DNA of 64,000 nt from positions 50,466,165 through 50,530,164 of the forward strand of contig JALGPY010000010.1 of the NCBI GenBank assembly GCA_023055425.1, written 5' to 3'. The stretch's first letter is position 1. Each line of letters starts with the position of its first letter. Position numbers and translations under genes: made by a program. Below, piece after piece: positions 1-11,301 of this stretch. Source of the stretch: Linanthus parryae. Its lineage: Eukaryota > Streptophyta > Magnoliopsida > Ericales > Polemoniaceae. The notes under the pieces are model-generated. The model was not told where the DNA came from and made no database searches. It saw only the letters and a list, made by a program, of their open reading frames with translations.

Positions 1-530
1 TCCAGGGGTGCAATCAAAACCAAAACAAGTGGCAAAAATTGAGGGATTATCGAACTTCTAGCGAGAAAGTTAAAAATTCGGCAAACAAGTGCAGTTTCCG
101 GCGACCTGAAGCTGCTCCCGACGATTTAGACCTTGATCTTGGGTGTCTAGAGCTCGCCATACCATCAGGAACACAATGGCGATGATTAATTATGTGAGGT
201 CCCTGACCTCACGGTTACCTTCGCCCGCCGGGATTGTGGCCGGAAAGCAGAAATGAAACGGAGAATTTCTCCGAAGACGATGAGAACCATAAAGAGATCA
301 GAAAGGGAGAAGAAATTAGGGAAGAATCGAAATTATTTCATAAAACGTAACAATTCTATTATAACCCCAACTTTTATAGCGAGGGGTAGGTAAGTGCAAA
401 TATCGTAACTAAGTAACGGTCGCGCACGTCAGCTACCACAGATCCAAACAAGCCAATCAGAGAAGAGGAGGAAGCTGATGTGGTTGGCCAGCTAGCTATT
501 AAGCTGAACGACGTTGCTTGACTAAAGCCT
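1..530. repeat. Dispersed repeat fragment, unidentified
   Basis: No gene can be supported here. Bases 115-192 are closely matched, in the same orientation, by bases 51263-51340, which lie next to copia sequence, so this is probably a piece of a dispersed LTR-type repeat. Beyond that 78-base block the two copies diverge. The rest of the stretch is non-coding with no open frame of interest. Confidence 0.45.
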
Positions 531-869
531 ATTCAAATAAAACGGCTAAACCGATGGATGACTGAGATTAGATCTCTCAATTTTCTCCAAACACGTAAGA
601 ATTTTCTCCAAACACGTCTCTCATCTGAGAAATTTTTATTTGCTCCAAGAGCACCACGTGAGCATGACATGTGGTGCTTTACACCATTCAGTAACAGACA
701 CCTATCCCCACTAGAGTTAACCACTACCCATATAGGTTATAGAAAAAAAAAACAGATTCCTACATGACTATTTTCTCTCTCCCACTCACCCCACTTCTAG
801 TGTAGATGTCAACATGTGAGTGCAATAGAGCACCGCGTGTGATTTGCTCTATGAGCACCTAAGAATTGC
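531..869. other. Non-coding stretch downstream of P450 copy A
   Basis: No gene seen. It holds a 16-base direct repeat (TTTTCTCCAAACACGT at 581-596 and 602-617). P450 homology begins at about 870. The short open frames on both strands here show no recognisable motif. Confidence 0.4.
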
Positions 870-1913
870 ATCTTTTGCACTCGGCATAACTTCTGGGTTT
901 TTCATCATTTCAGATATAGCCCATTCTACTGCGGTTGACGTTGTCTCACTCCCACAGCTGAAAATGTCCTCAAATTGAACGAATTAGTGTTAGCTGTTAT
1001 TGAGGTTATTCCTAAGAAATAATGAGTGTGTAAACAAAGATAAGGGACTGACAAAGATCACTGCTTTGATGTTGTCATCAGCGAACGCGAATTCAAGTTT
1101 ACCATCCTTTTGAACTCTCAGAAGAACATCAACTAAGTCATCTGAATCTCCTCCGCGTTTCTGTCTTCTTCCTTCCTTCTTTCTCTTTGTGGTCATCTAA
1201 TATATCCTGCAGTACCTCATCAAGTCTTTTATGCAGCTTCTCCAATTTCTTTCTCAGTCTAGTTACCACTTGAAGAAACTTCCAAGATGGGTACACGTTG
1301 ACAATGCTGAAACCTGCTATTACGGATGAAACTTCCTCCACCAGTGCGATGAACTTCTCCCGGTGCTTGTTTTTTATCCCAAAAGCAGCTGTTGCAGTTA
1401 TCCCAAAAGTAAGTGAGAAGATTCTCCTACTAAGATTGATTGGTGCCCTGTCATATGAAAAGACCGAGCTGATCAGATTCGAAACCTTCTCCTCCCTTAT
1501 TCCTTGGAATGTCTGGATACGTTGAGGGCTTAGAAGCTCCATCGTGCAAATTTTGCGCAGTTATTTCCAGTAATCACTGAATGGAGAAAAGACGATATCG
1601 GTTGAGTTGTAAAGTAGGATATCGATAGCAAGTAGGTTGGGTCTAGAAGCAAAGAATGTTTCGTGTGTTTTCATAATCTCTGTTGCAATATCAGTTGAAG
1701 AAACCACGACAGTAGAAACTTCGCCGAATTGGAGGTGCATCAAAGGACCATACTTGTTGGCCAAGTCTCGTAATGTGTGATGGACTAATGAACTGACTGC
1801 GAGCTGGTGCATGTTTCCTATTAGAGGTAGTTTCCACGGCCCTGGCGGAAGATTTGAAGATGAGCTATTGGGTTTATAGGATTTTCTTGCCATGATGGTA
1901 GCTGAAACTCCAT
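870..1913 (-). pseudogene. Cytochrome P450 pseudogene, CYP71-like, copy A (truncated)
   Basis: Family role: haem mono-oxygenase anchored in the endoplasmic reticulum, acting in plant specialised metabolism. Exon 1 runs from an ATG at 1911-1913 (MEFQLPS) to 1053. It has the proline hinge LPPGPWKLPLIGN, the C-helix WxxxR region and ends at DDNIKAVIF. A GT-AG intron (969-1052, 84 bp) follows. Exon 2 opens with the I-helix motif (DIFSCGSETTSTAVEW) and is lost at about 870. Defects: the membrane anchor is deleted with a frameshift after the first residues, there is an in-frame TAA at 1561-1563 where family members have Gln in WKQLRKI, and a frameshift near 1150-1190. The K helix, PERF and haem-binding parts are absent. 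Start choice follows the MEFHFPS start of copy B. The CYP71 assignment is confident; the substrate cannot be told. Confidence 0.9.
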
Positions 1914-2052
1914 AACTAGGGATATTGAATAAATGGTATGATTCTTAAGTTAATTATAAGAAAGAATATATGATTTCCTTACATTACAGTAGTTATTTGT
2001 TTGCTGACAACGTCTTTGGGGACTCTATGGTTGTTGTCCGGGCGGTCTCAGG
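1914..2052. other. Upstream flank of P450 copy A up to the copia insertion
   Basis: Short AT-rich flank, presumably the old promoter side of P450 copy A. It ends in tcagg (2048-2052), the left target-site copy of the SIRE-like copia. The matching right copy is ttagg at 12796-12800. Confidence 0.5.
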
Positions 2053-3555
2053 TGAAAGTGTGTAATGTTGACTAATTACAGAACCTAAATACTCTAGAAG
2101 GGGGGGGGGGTTGAATAGAGTATGGATACTTTTTGCAAAACTCAGAACTTAACAGATTAGTTTTGTGTGAAACTCAAATCTCAAGGCCTTGAGGTTTTAG
2201 AAAACTATCTGAAACTTTCAAAGGCAAAATAGAAAGCTTCAAGGCCTTGAACTATTACCAGTTCTAAGCAGATTATAAACCCTAGTTTTATTTGAGTTGT
2301 GTGCAGCAGATAATAATAAAACTGTAAAGTAAAGAACACAAAGCAATTTAAAGAGTTCAGTCCCAATGGACCTAATCTCTGCCTGAGGGATCTAATCCCA
2401 CCAGGATTGGGCAAACACTTCTTATTACTCACACACAAACATCCCTAGATCTTCAAGCCTAAGTGATTTTCCTTACACATATGCAACTTGTGGTTCCAAA
2501 CCTATCTAGTCCCAGCTACTAACTGTTGAGCTAACAAGAACCTCTTGTTGTTGACTTGAACAACCAACCACTAGGTTAAGTGAGGTTTAAGATATTTAAA
2601 AGATACACAGATTACAAAACAAGTTAAGAACACAGTAGAAGAAATAAGCTATTGAAGCCTGGATGTGTTCTTCTGGAAACTGGAATGACTTGATCTTATG
2701 AAATCTGGAATTGAAGCTTGAATCCCTGTGTGTTTGAATGAATGATCTCCCACGAATTTGTCACACCTCTCTGAGTATTCTGCAAGCCTCTCTCTTTCAA
2801 AATTCAAACCAGTCTCTTTTATCCACAGCTGCAACTGAATGAGAGATTTTAGGATCTCAGTTCCTACAAATCCTCCTTCTGTTTTCAACTAAAATTTAAA
2901 CATCTATAAGTTGATTATCCGTTGGAGTTTGTTGAGTATGCTCTTGCACGTTTAAAAAACATGCAACAAAATTAAAACACAGCAACAACAAAATCCAGAT
3001 ATATATCAGTACTATGACTGTTTGGTTTTCTAGTTTCTGACAAAACTGGTTAAAAGATTAGAACAGTAATCTGTTTAACTTCTGACACATATAAATCATG
3101 AAAAACAAGTTTAAGACTCTTAGAAGTCAATGAATAATAACAATAATAAGAATCACAACCTGCAAGAAAGAATCAACTTAGTTCTGTAAAAACTGTCACC
3201 AGCTCAAGGCACATCTCAAGGCCTTGAAACTCTGAACCTGCTTCACAGATATTCAAAGTTAAATCCAGAAAAATTGATTCTCCCTGTTGTGATCATCTGC
3301 AATTATGTTAGATATGTAGATAATGTAAAACAAGAATATATTCAACAAAACCCTGATCTGCATGATCAGATATCCAATCTGCAACACAAACTTGTTAGAA
3401 AACACAGCAGAATAAGAATGACTCTCAAGGCTTAGAAGCTCTGTCAGTATCTCAAGGCCTTGGAGTATTTGAAATGCTTTGCTGCCAATGTCTTTGTCTT
3501 TCATCACTCAAAACAATTACCATCCAAAACACATTCAAGGGTTTTTGAATCAACA
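2053..3555 (-). repeat. 3' LTR of the SIRE-like copia (minus-strand element)
   Basis: Begins TGTTGATTC on the minus strand at 3555 and ends TTTCA at 2053. It aligns along its whole length with 11302-12795. It has a run of at least ten G near 2101-2112 (C on the element's strand) close to the LTR 3' end, and three exact copies of TCAAGGCCTTGA (2181, 2239, 3216) plus a near copy at 3452. Confidence 0.93.
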
Positions 3556-3566
3556 ATCTTCCCCTT
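3556..3566 (-). promoter_or_regulatory. Polypurine tract of the SIRE-like copia
   Basis: On the minus strand this reads AAGGGGAAGAT directly before the LTR start TGTTGATTC, the expected place and composition for the plus-strand primer of reverse transcription. A second purine run (AAAAAGGGGGAG) lies near 3783-3794. Confidence 0.75.
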
Positions 3567-3923
3567 GATGAAAGACAAAACCTACAGCCTTGTGTAGATA
3601 TACCTGTCACTCCTTAAAAAATTAGATAACCACATATTACAGATACAAAAGACAATAATACCACAGATAACCAGTAAACCACAGATAATCAGCAATAACA
3701 CAACTGATTTAACCAAAACAACTGATTATTATTATTACTCAAAATATTCAAATACTGCAAGTAACACAAAAACACATAATTTCTCCCCCTTTTTGACTTT
3801 CTTTAAATAAGGATGAAGAAATGTTGGATCATTACTCGAGTCTAAAAAAAAAATTTAAACAAAATTTATTACTAAAAGTCAAGACATTGAGAATAAAAAA
3901 GAAGAAGAGAAAGAGACAGAAGG

Positions 3924-5723
3924 TCAAGGCTTTGGTCTTCTTTGATCTTCAATTCTTCTTTGATGTCTGGCCTTTCTCTGAGCCTTCTCCAACTTCTTCC
4001 TCACTTCCAGCATATTCAGCAGACTGATTTCCTTCTTGTTCAGCTTCCACTTTTCAACAACTTCTTGACTTATCTCATCTACTTTCTTCTTAACCTGCAC
4101 TGAATCCCACTCTGTAGCTGCATCAACACATGTGTCTTCACCAACATCTTCTTCATCAGTTTGTTCATACAGATCCTTTGAAGTATGCACCACTGGAATT
4201 GTCTTCTTTTTCTTCTTCAAGAAATCTCCCAGCCTTTCATCTGAATCCACACTGGTGTCATGACTAGTAGCAGAAGGTATCTTCTCAAAGTTCAAACCCT
4301 TGATGCCAACATCTAGCTTTCCATTCATAACATTCATCAAGCCCTTGAACTGGTTAAATTCAGCTGACAGATCAAATAATCTTTGTCTGAGATCTTCAAT
4401 CTCAACTTGCTGATCTTCAAACTTCTCAACCAACAAAGAATAATCCTCATTGGCTTGTCCTTTCCCTGATGTAGCCCCCTTTGGCTTCACAAACTCCTTC
4501 TCTCCAAGTTCCTCCTTTGACAAATCTGAATAGAACTTCCAATGTCCTTTCCCAGTCTGGACTACGCCAATCATCTGTAATGCAGTCTCATCAATCAACC
4601 CCAAACCTCCAGTAATATTTTCCTCTCCTTTCACAGGTACATCAAAATACTCAAAGAAAAGAGTTAACAAGTTGGCATATGGAAGAGGATGGTTTCTAGT
4701 CCTGGTTGGACAATAAATCATATGCTCCATAACAACTGTTGGCAAGTCTATCTCAAACCCTTGAGATATCAGATACATCAAAATAAGAACCTTATCAGTA
4801 ACCAACTCCCCCGAGTTCTCCCTAGGAACTACACTTCTCATCAGAATTGTAAACATGATTTTGGCTTCACTGTTAAGCACAAAGTGTGTCAACTGCTTTG
4901 GACCAGAGGGTACACCATCAATGAAAAACATCTCTTTTGCCTTTTCCATACACTCCTACCTATCAGGGTAATCTCCAACATTATACTTCCTAGGAATGCC
5001 CAAGACTTTGGCAAAAGTCCTATGATCTAACTTCAAATCTATCCCAGCCACTTTTGAAGTTAACACCATCTTATCATCACCTTCAGAAACTAAATTCAGA
5101 TAAAATAACCTAGTTAACCTAGGATAGGCTTTTGAACTTGGATTTAACACCTTCCAAACTGCAGTTTCTCTTAATTTTCTCATACAATCTATATTCAATT
5201 TGTCCAACAACTCCTCAGAAACCATACTACAGAAAGATACCTTAGATGAAGCATAACCTTGCATCCACACAGTTCTAACCTCAGAATTAACAAACCAATC
5301 TGAAGGAAGTACATTCTTACATTGATAACCCTTTTTGGTTGCACCAGCAACCTGCTTAACCCTAGTTTTCTTCTCTGTGGGTTTGCTCTTCTCTTGTTCT
5401 CCTTCAGTTGGCTTCTTCTTGCTTTCTTGAATAGATTTCCCTTTTTCCTCTTCTCCAGCCTTTTTCTTCTATCATCCTTTCTTCTTTTCTGACCTAGGTT
5501 GATCACCTCCCTGAGCCTCTGTCTCCTTCTGTGGATCAATACTTGAGCCTTCATCTGTCTTTTCTGTTCTGGACTTCTTTGCAGGAGGAGTGTCCTCATG
5601 CAAGCTCTGAGTGTTTTCTGAATCTGAATAAGAAATCACAATCTTTTCCTTCTTATTTGCCCTCTTCTTTGATCTGCCAGAAGGCTTCCCTTGTTGCTGA
5701 ATTCTGGCTGATTTGCGCTCCAT
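3924..5723 (-). pseudogene. Extra ORF3 (env-position) of the SIRE-like copia, plant transposon-protein type
   Basis: Lies between pol and the 3' LTR, where SIRE/Maximus elements carry an env-like ORF. The N-terminal piece (5723 to about 5472) is rich in Lys, Arg, Ser and Glu. After a frameshift comes a block at 5270-4956 (residues such as SEELLDKLN and VLGIPRKYN). An in-frame TAG at 4956-4958 separates it from 4949-3924 in the same frame. The latter has MEHMIYCPTRT and LPYANLLTLFFEYF, which resemble the plant putative transposon protein domain (Pfam Transposase_32-like), then a Gln/Glu/Leu coiled-coil stretch (about residues 175-215) and a basic C-terminus. No signal peptide or membrane segment was seen, so a true envelope role is not supported. 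Its function is unknown. Confidence 0.7.
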
Positions 5724-6173
5724 TTTGGGTTTAGGGTTTTGAGAAGGGAATGTGATTGAGAGAAATTGAGAGAGAGAGGAGAGTCGTACAGAATTGAGAG
5801 AGAATGAGAGGAAGAATCCCTGACTTTCAGCTTAAGTAGGTTGAAAAGGATGAGTCATAAAAGGACTGTGCTAAATCAACATGCAAAAAGGATCTTGAAA
5901 AAAATATTTTTTGGATATTTTAGAAAATTCTATGAGTAATTCAAATATTATACAGTTATCTAAAAAGATAAGATATAATATTTGATGATCCATATAAAAA
6001 TAAATAAATAAATACATATATTTTCAAGACCTGGAGAACAATCTCAAGGCCTTGAGATTTTCTGCAGTTTGAGAAACATCAAACTTTGAGTTATACTTTC
6101 AAGGCTTTGGAAAGTATAATCTCAAGGCTTTGAGATTTAAACACATAACCACATATAAGTACTGATAATCCCC

Positions 6174-8212
6174 CTAAACCAATGCATCCTTGCTTAACAT
6201 CCCCAATTCAATCCTTAGAGATGAAAACCTATCATCTGGAAAAGGTTTAGTGAAAATATCAGCAATCCGCATTGAAGTAGAAATAAAAGTTAAACCAACA
6301 TCACCTTGTTTTGTATGATCTCTAAGGAAATGATGTCTCACATCTATGTGCTTGGTTCTTGAGTGCTGGACTGGATTCTTAGAGTTTGAGATATCACTTG
6401 TGTTGTCACAATGAATGGGCACATTTATGAAATTGTAGCCAAGATTCTAAGTTGCTGAGCAATCCATAACACTTGTGAACAGAAAGCTCCAGCTGCAATG
6501 TATTCAGCTTTTGCAGTTGATAATGCTACATAATTTTGCTTTTTAGAATGCCAACTAATCAATGAAGATCCAAGAAACTGGCAACATCCAGAATTACTTT
6601 TCCTGTCTACTTTATAACCTGCAAAATCTGCATCTGAATAGCCACTCAACATAAAATTAGATCTACTTGGATACCAAAGCCCCAAGTCTCTGGTTTCATT
6701 CAAATATCTTAAAATTCTTTCCACTGCAGTTAAATGACTTTCCTTAGGATCTGCTTGGAATCTAGCACACATACAAACACTGAACATAATAGCAGGTCTA
6801 CTAGCAGTTAAGTACAAAAGTGATCCAATCATACCTCTGTATTCCTTTTGATTAACACTCTTACCATTTGAATCCTTGTCTAATGCGAGTGATGAACTCA
6901 TAGGGGTTTTAAGCACCTTGGACTGTGACATATTGTACTTGTTCAATAAGTCCTTGGTATACTTTCCTCGATGTACAAAAATTCCTTTCTTCATTTGTAA
7001 GATATGAAGTCCGAGAAAGAAATTCAGTTCACCCATTAAGCTCATCTCAAACTCCCTGCACATCAGACTAGAAAACTCTTTTGAAAGAGCATCATTAGTA
7101 GCACCAAATAGAATATCATCTACATAGATCTGAATTACTAACAAATCACTTTGATGATGTTTAATGAAAAGAGTTTTATCAACTAGGCCTCTTTTGAAAT
7201 TATTTTCAAGTAGAAATTTTGAAAGTCTATCATACGAAGCCCTTGGAGCTTGTTTTAATCCATAAAGAGCTTTGTCTAGTTTATAAACATGATTATGAAA
7301 TTTTTCATCTTCAAAACCAGAAGGTTGTGCTACAAAAATATCTTCTTGTAAATAGCCATTCAGAAAAGCACATTTGACATCCATTTGATAAAGCTTTATG
7401 TGATTGTGAGATGCAAATGCAAGAAGTATTCTAATAGCTTCTAACCTGGAAACATGAGCAAAAGTCTCCTCATAATCTATACCTTCTTCCTGATTATATC
7501 CTTGTGCCACCAGTCTGGCTTTATTTCTTACCACTTTGCCATTCTCATCAAGCTTGTTTCTGAATACCCATATGATTCCAATAACTGATTTCTCTTTAGG
7601 TCTGGGAACCAGATTCGATACCTTGTTTCTTTCAAACTCATTCAGCTCACTCTGTGTTGCAATGATCCAGTCTGCATCTTCTAGTGCTTCCTTGGTATTT
7701 TTAGGCTTAATCAAAGATACAAATGCACTAAAACCACACAAGTTATTCAACTGTCCTCTTGTCTGATTTCCAGTTGATGGATCAGATATGATGTTATCAG
7801 CTGGATGATCTGCAAGGTACTTAAACTTCTTTCTTGGTATCCAGGAATATTCTCCTTCAAGGCTTTGAGTTCTTGAAACAGTAGAAGGAGCATCAAAGAA
7901 AGTTTTAGCTTCTGTCTCAAGGCTTTGAGATTTTGATTCTGCAGGAGGTTCAAGGCCTTGAGATTCTGCTGATTGATTCTGCACATTAGTTTTTCCTTTG
8001 TCTTCTTTCACAGCATCATCATCTGATTCATGCTTGTTCAAATCTAGATCTGCAAAACTTTCACTTAGAGAATCTTTAGTACTTTCATCAAAGATTACAT
8101 GAATACTCTCTTCCACAATCTTGGTTTTTTCTATTGTAAACTCTATAAGCTTTGCTAGTTTGAGAATATTCAAGAAATACACCTTCATTACTTCTAGCAT
8201 CAAACTTACCAA
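6174..8212 (-). pseudogene. Copia reverse transcriptase and RNase H (SIRE-like)
   Basis: Copies element RNA to DNA in the particle. RT motifs are in order: WVFRNKLDENGKVVRNKARL, QMDVKCAFLNG, LYGLKQAPRA and catalytic IYVDDILFG. RNase H follows with SGYSDADFAG, SKKQNYVALSTAKAEYIAA and, after a frame change at 6422-6425, the HCDNTSDISNSKNP and RTKHIDVRHHFLRD blocks. The first 150 or so residues are the acidic linker between integrase and RT and hold three closely spaced copies or near copies of the family's 12-base palindrome (7860-7961). The frame changes relative to integrase at 8212-8215. The YVDD site is intact. Confidence 0.93.
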
Positions 8213-8214
8213 TA

Positions 8215-9373
8215 TTAATTGTCTCTACCATTATTATACACAAAACAGATACAACCAAAAGGTTTAAAATAAGAAACAGTAGGCTTTCTACCTTTTAACA
8301 GTTCATAAGGGGTCTTTTTCAAAATAGGTCTAATAAAGCATCTATTCAGCACATAATTTGCAGTATAAACAGCTTCTGCCCATAAGAACTTTGGCAAATT
8401 ACTTTCAAGAAGCATGGTTCTAGACATATCCTCAAGTGTCCTATTTTTCCTTTCAACTACTCCATTTTGCTGTGGAGTTCTAGGTGTAGAAAAGTTGTGT
8501 GAGATGCCATGCTTTGCACAAAACAACTCAAAGTCAAGTTGATCAAACTCCCTAACATGATCACTTCTAATAGATGCAACAGGTAAATTTTTCAAAGTTT
8601 GAAGCTCTTTGCACAATCTAGAAAATTCAGATAAAGCTTCAGTTTTGTCTCTAATAAACATCACCCAAGTAAATCTAGAATAATCATCTATTATAACAAG
8701 CATATACCTCTTACATTTTTGGGTCTGAACTCTCATAGGACCACACAAGTCCATATGCAACAGTTCTAAGGGTCTAGAACTTAAAAAGTTCTTTGGCTTG
8801 AATGAGCTTCTGGTTTGCTTATCTTGTACACATGCTTTGCAAACCTCATCATCTAAAAATTTCTGTGATGGTAAACCTCTTACCAAATCCTTTGATATGA
8901 TTTTATTCAAGGTATGTATACTAATATGCCCTAGTTTTCTGTGCCAAAGCTTTGAATCTTCCTTCAAGGCCTTGAGGCATTTTAGCTTGTCACCTGCAAC
9001 ACTGTTAGTACTCATAGCATATAGATTATATGATCTAGGAGCAGTGAGTATGCAATCACCATATTTCTCATCTTGCACCACACATTTCTCCTTGTCAAAT
9101 ATAGCTTTATAAACTTTATCACATAACTGAGAGATACTAAGCAGATTATACTTAAGTCCATCTACCAGATAAACATCAGAGAAAGTTAGTAGAACCATTA
9201 CCAATACTACCTATACCAATGATATTGCATTTTTCTTTGTCACCATGTGTGATTCTTCCTCCTGATTTTTCTGTAAGTTCAGTAAAGAGAGACTTCTTTC
9301 CACTCATATGTATGGAACATCCACTGTCTAATATCCATTTCTGATCTTTCAAGGCCTTGGTGACATCCTGCAA
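8215..9373 (-). pseudogene. Copia protease and integrase (SIRE-like)
   Basis: The aspartic protease part (9373-9176) has the active-site motif WILDSGCSIHMSG. Integrase follows in a shifted frame from about 9204. The pre-integrase zinc finger is SKLWHRKLGHI with CKAC downstream. The DDE core shows Asp in LLHMDLCGP, Asp in ASIRSDH and Glu in NGVVERKN. It ends near YNNGRDN. The usual RSDHGREF has Val for Gly (SDHVREF). A stop near 8215 and a frameshift break the link to RT. Its role is to cut the polyprotein and insert the cDNA. Confidence 0.92.
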
Positions 9374-9380
9374 AAATAAA

Positions 9381-11257
9381 TCATTGCCTCAACAGGCTGT
9401 TAGACCAAGTGCAGAACTTTGAGTTATACTCAGAATCAGCCATGTTTGGTGGCCTAATTCCTTTTGGAACCCAAATCTGCCTAACCTGTCCCTTAAGCTG
9501 ATAAGGATAAGTATTCCTCATAATGTGAGGTTCTGATCTTCTGAAGGACAAGTTAATCTGAGATGACCAATTTTTCCACAGTATTGACATTTTGGAGAAT
9601 GTCTGCTACCATATTTGACAAAAGTAGTTTGGCTTTTCTTTGGAAAATTTGGGTTATAGCCAATCCCACTTTTATGCATTGATTTCATACTTCCTCCAAG
9701 AATGAGATTCATATTATGTTCTGAGCCTGTAAAACTAGCTAGGACCTTCTTAGACTCTTGAAGTTTCTCAGTCAAAGAACAGATTTGTTGTTCTAAATTC
9801 TCAGAAAGAGTCTTTAGATCAACATATCTTTCAGTCTAAAGAGTGTTTTGATCAACAACCTCTTTTATATGTGCCTTCAAGGCTTTGAACCTGCTGTCCA
9901 AGGCCTTGAAGTCCTTTTCAAGCTTTGTCTTAGAAACTTCAAAAGTTTTGTTTGTAAAAACTAGGTCAAAGTTTTCTTTTACCTGCTCATGAATCTTAAT
10001 CTTTAAAGCAGAAATCTCATTTCTGTAACTTTCCTCATTTAAAAACATACTCTTGAGAATTTCAGGAAACACATCAGAAGGACTAGCAAGTAGATTTTTT
10101 ACCATATCTTCAATATGTCTGTCTGATGATTTTTCCTCATCATGCTTTGCCATGAAGCATAAGTTTGCTTGATCTTCTTCTGTGTCTGAGTCACTTGATG
10201 AATCAGAATCACTCCAGGAAGCCATCATGGCTTTCTTTCTTCTGTTATCACTGTCTTTCTTCTGAAAGTTCCTGTTCTTCTTCTTTTGTGGATAGTCCCT
10301 TACTAAATGATCTGCATCACCACACTCAAAACAATTCATTACTTCAGTTTTATGTGACTCTGATGAAGGTTTACCTTTGTAGTCCTTGCTGCCTGAGGGT
10401 CTTGATCTCTCTCTGTTGTAATCCCTGTTACCAGAATTTCTTTTCTTCTTGAGAATCCTGGCCAAGGCCTTAGAGGTCAATGCTAAAGCCTCTTCATCAT
10501 CATGCTCATCTTCAGTCTCAAGACTTTGAGACTTTTTACTGTCTTTTTCCTTAAGTGCTAAGTTCTTGATGTTTCACTCAAATCTCCTTCCACATCCTTC
10601 ATAGACATTTCATGAGTGAGCAGCTTTCCTTGTAGATCATCTAGCTGAAGAAGACTTAAATCCTGAGCTTCCTCAATGGCTTATGTCTTTGGCTCCCACT
10701 TGGCCTTTGGCAAGCTTCTCAGAATTTTCCTGACCTTCTCCTCATTTGAGAACTTCTTTCCCAATGACTCCAGATTATTCACCACATCAGTGAATCTTTT
10801 GAACATTTCCTTGATGGTCTCATCTGAATTCATCTTGAATAACTCATATTGCCTCAGAAGTATGTTGATTTTAATCTGCTTAACCTGGCTAGTTCCTTCA
10901 TATGTCACAACGAGTTTATCCCATACTTCTTTGGCACTCTTTCAATTTGACACTCTGTTGAACTCATCTGCATTAAGAGCACAATATAACAGATTCATAG
11001 CCTTGTAGTTTTTTTATACCTTTTTCCAGTTCAGTAACTGAAAGATTTTCCTCAGACTTGATACATCTGAATCCATCAATTGTAGTATAGTACTCATGAG
11101 GACCATTCTGAACTATTGACCATAGTTCCATGTCTTGATCTATGATGAACATCTTCATCAATGCCTTCCAGATGAAGTTATCACCACAGAACAATGGAGG
11201 TCTATTGGCTGCCCTTCCTTGTGAGAATCCACCATCTCCTACATTACTCATAGTCAC
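9381..11257 (-). pseudogene. Copia gag (SIRE-like), broken into several frames
   Basis: Coat protein of the particle. It starts at MSNVGDGGF (about 11251), just inside the primer site, with RPPLFCGDNF and the UBN2-type gag core (10908-10681: QYELFKMNSDETIKEMFKRF, then RKILRSLP). Zinc knuckle 1 (about 10330-10290) is CFECGDADHLVRDYP, whose last Cys is Tyr. A coiled-coil region (FKALDSRFKALK) follows, then a complete knuckle 2, CQYCGKIGHLRLTCP (about 9590-9550). The linker QIWVPKGIRPP leads into protease. At least three frameshifts or stops (near 10970, 10670, 9830) make it a pseudogene. Confidence 0.9.
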
Positions 11258-11287
11258 CAGATTGTTAGATCTATATCAGTGACACAA

Positions 11288-11299
11288 GCTCTGATACCA
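11288..11299 (-). promoter_or_regulatory. Primer-binding site (initiator-Met tRNA) of the SIRE-like copia
   Basis: Minus strand reads TGGTATCAGAGC, the standard plant copia site complementary to the 3' end of initiator methionine tRNA, two bases inside the 5' LTR. Confidence 0.93.
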
Positions 11300-11301
11300 A
11301 T

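Noticed and set aside
1298..1525. Plus-strand open frame opposite P450 exon 1
   Set aside because: Antisense shadow of the P450 coding frame.
5195..5599. 134-residue Lys/Arg-rich frame overlapping ORF3
   Set aside because: Mostly an alternative frame of the ORF3 Lys/Glu-rich region; its last part overlaps the true frame boundary, so it shows the frameshift rather than a separate gene.
3924..5723. Functional envelope gene or endogenous virus
   Set aside because: No signal peptide, fusion or membrane segment; domain resembles the plant transposon protein found in SIRE-like elements.
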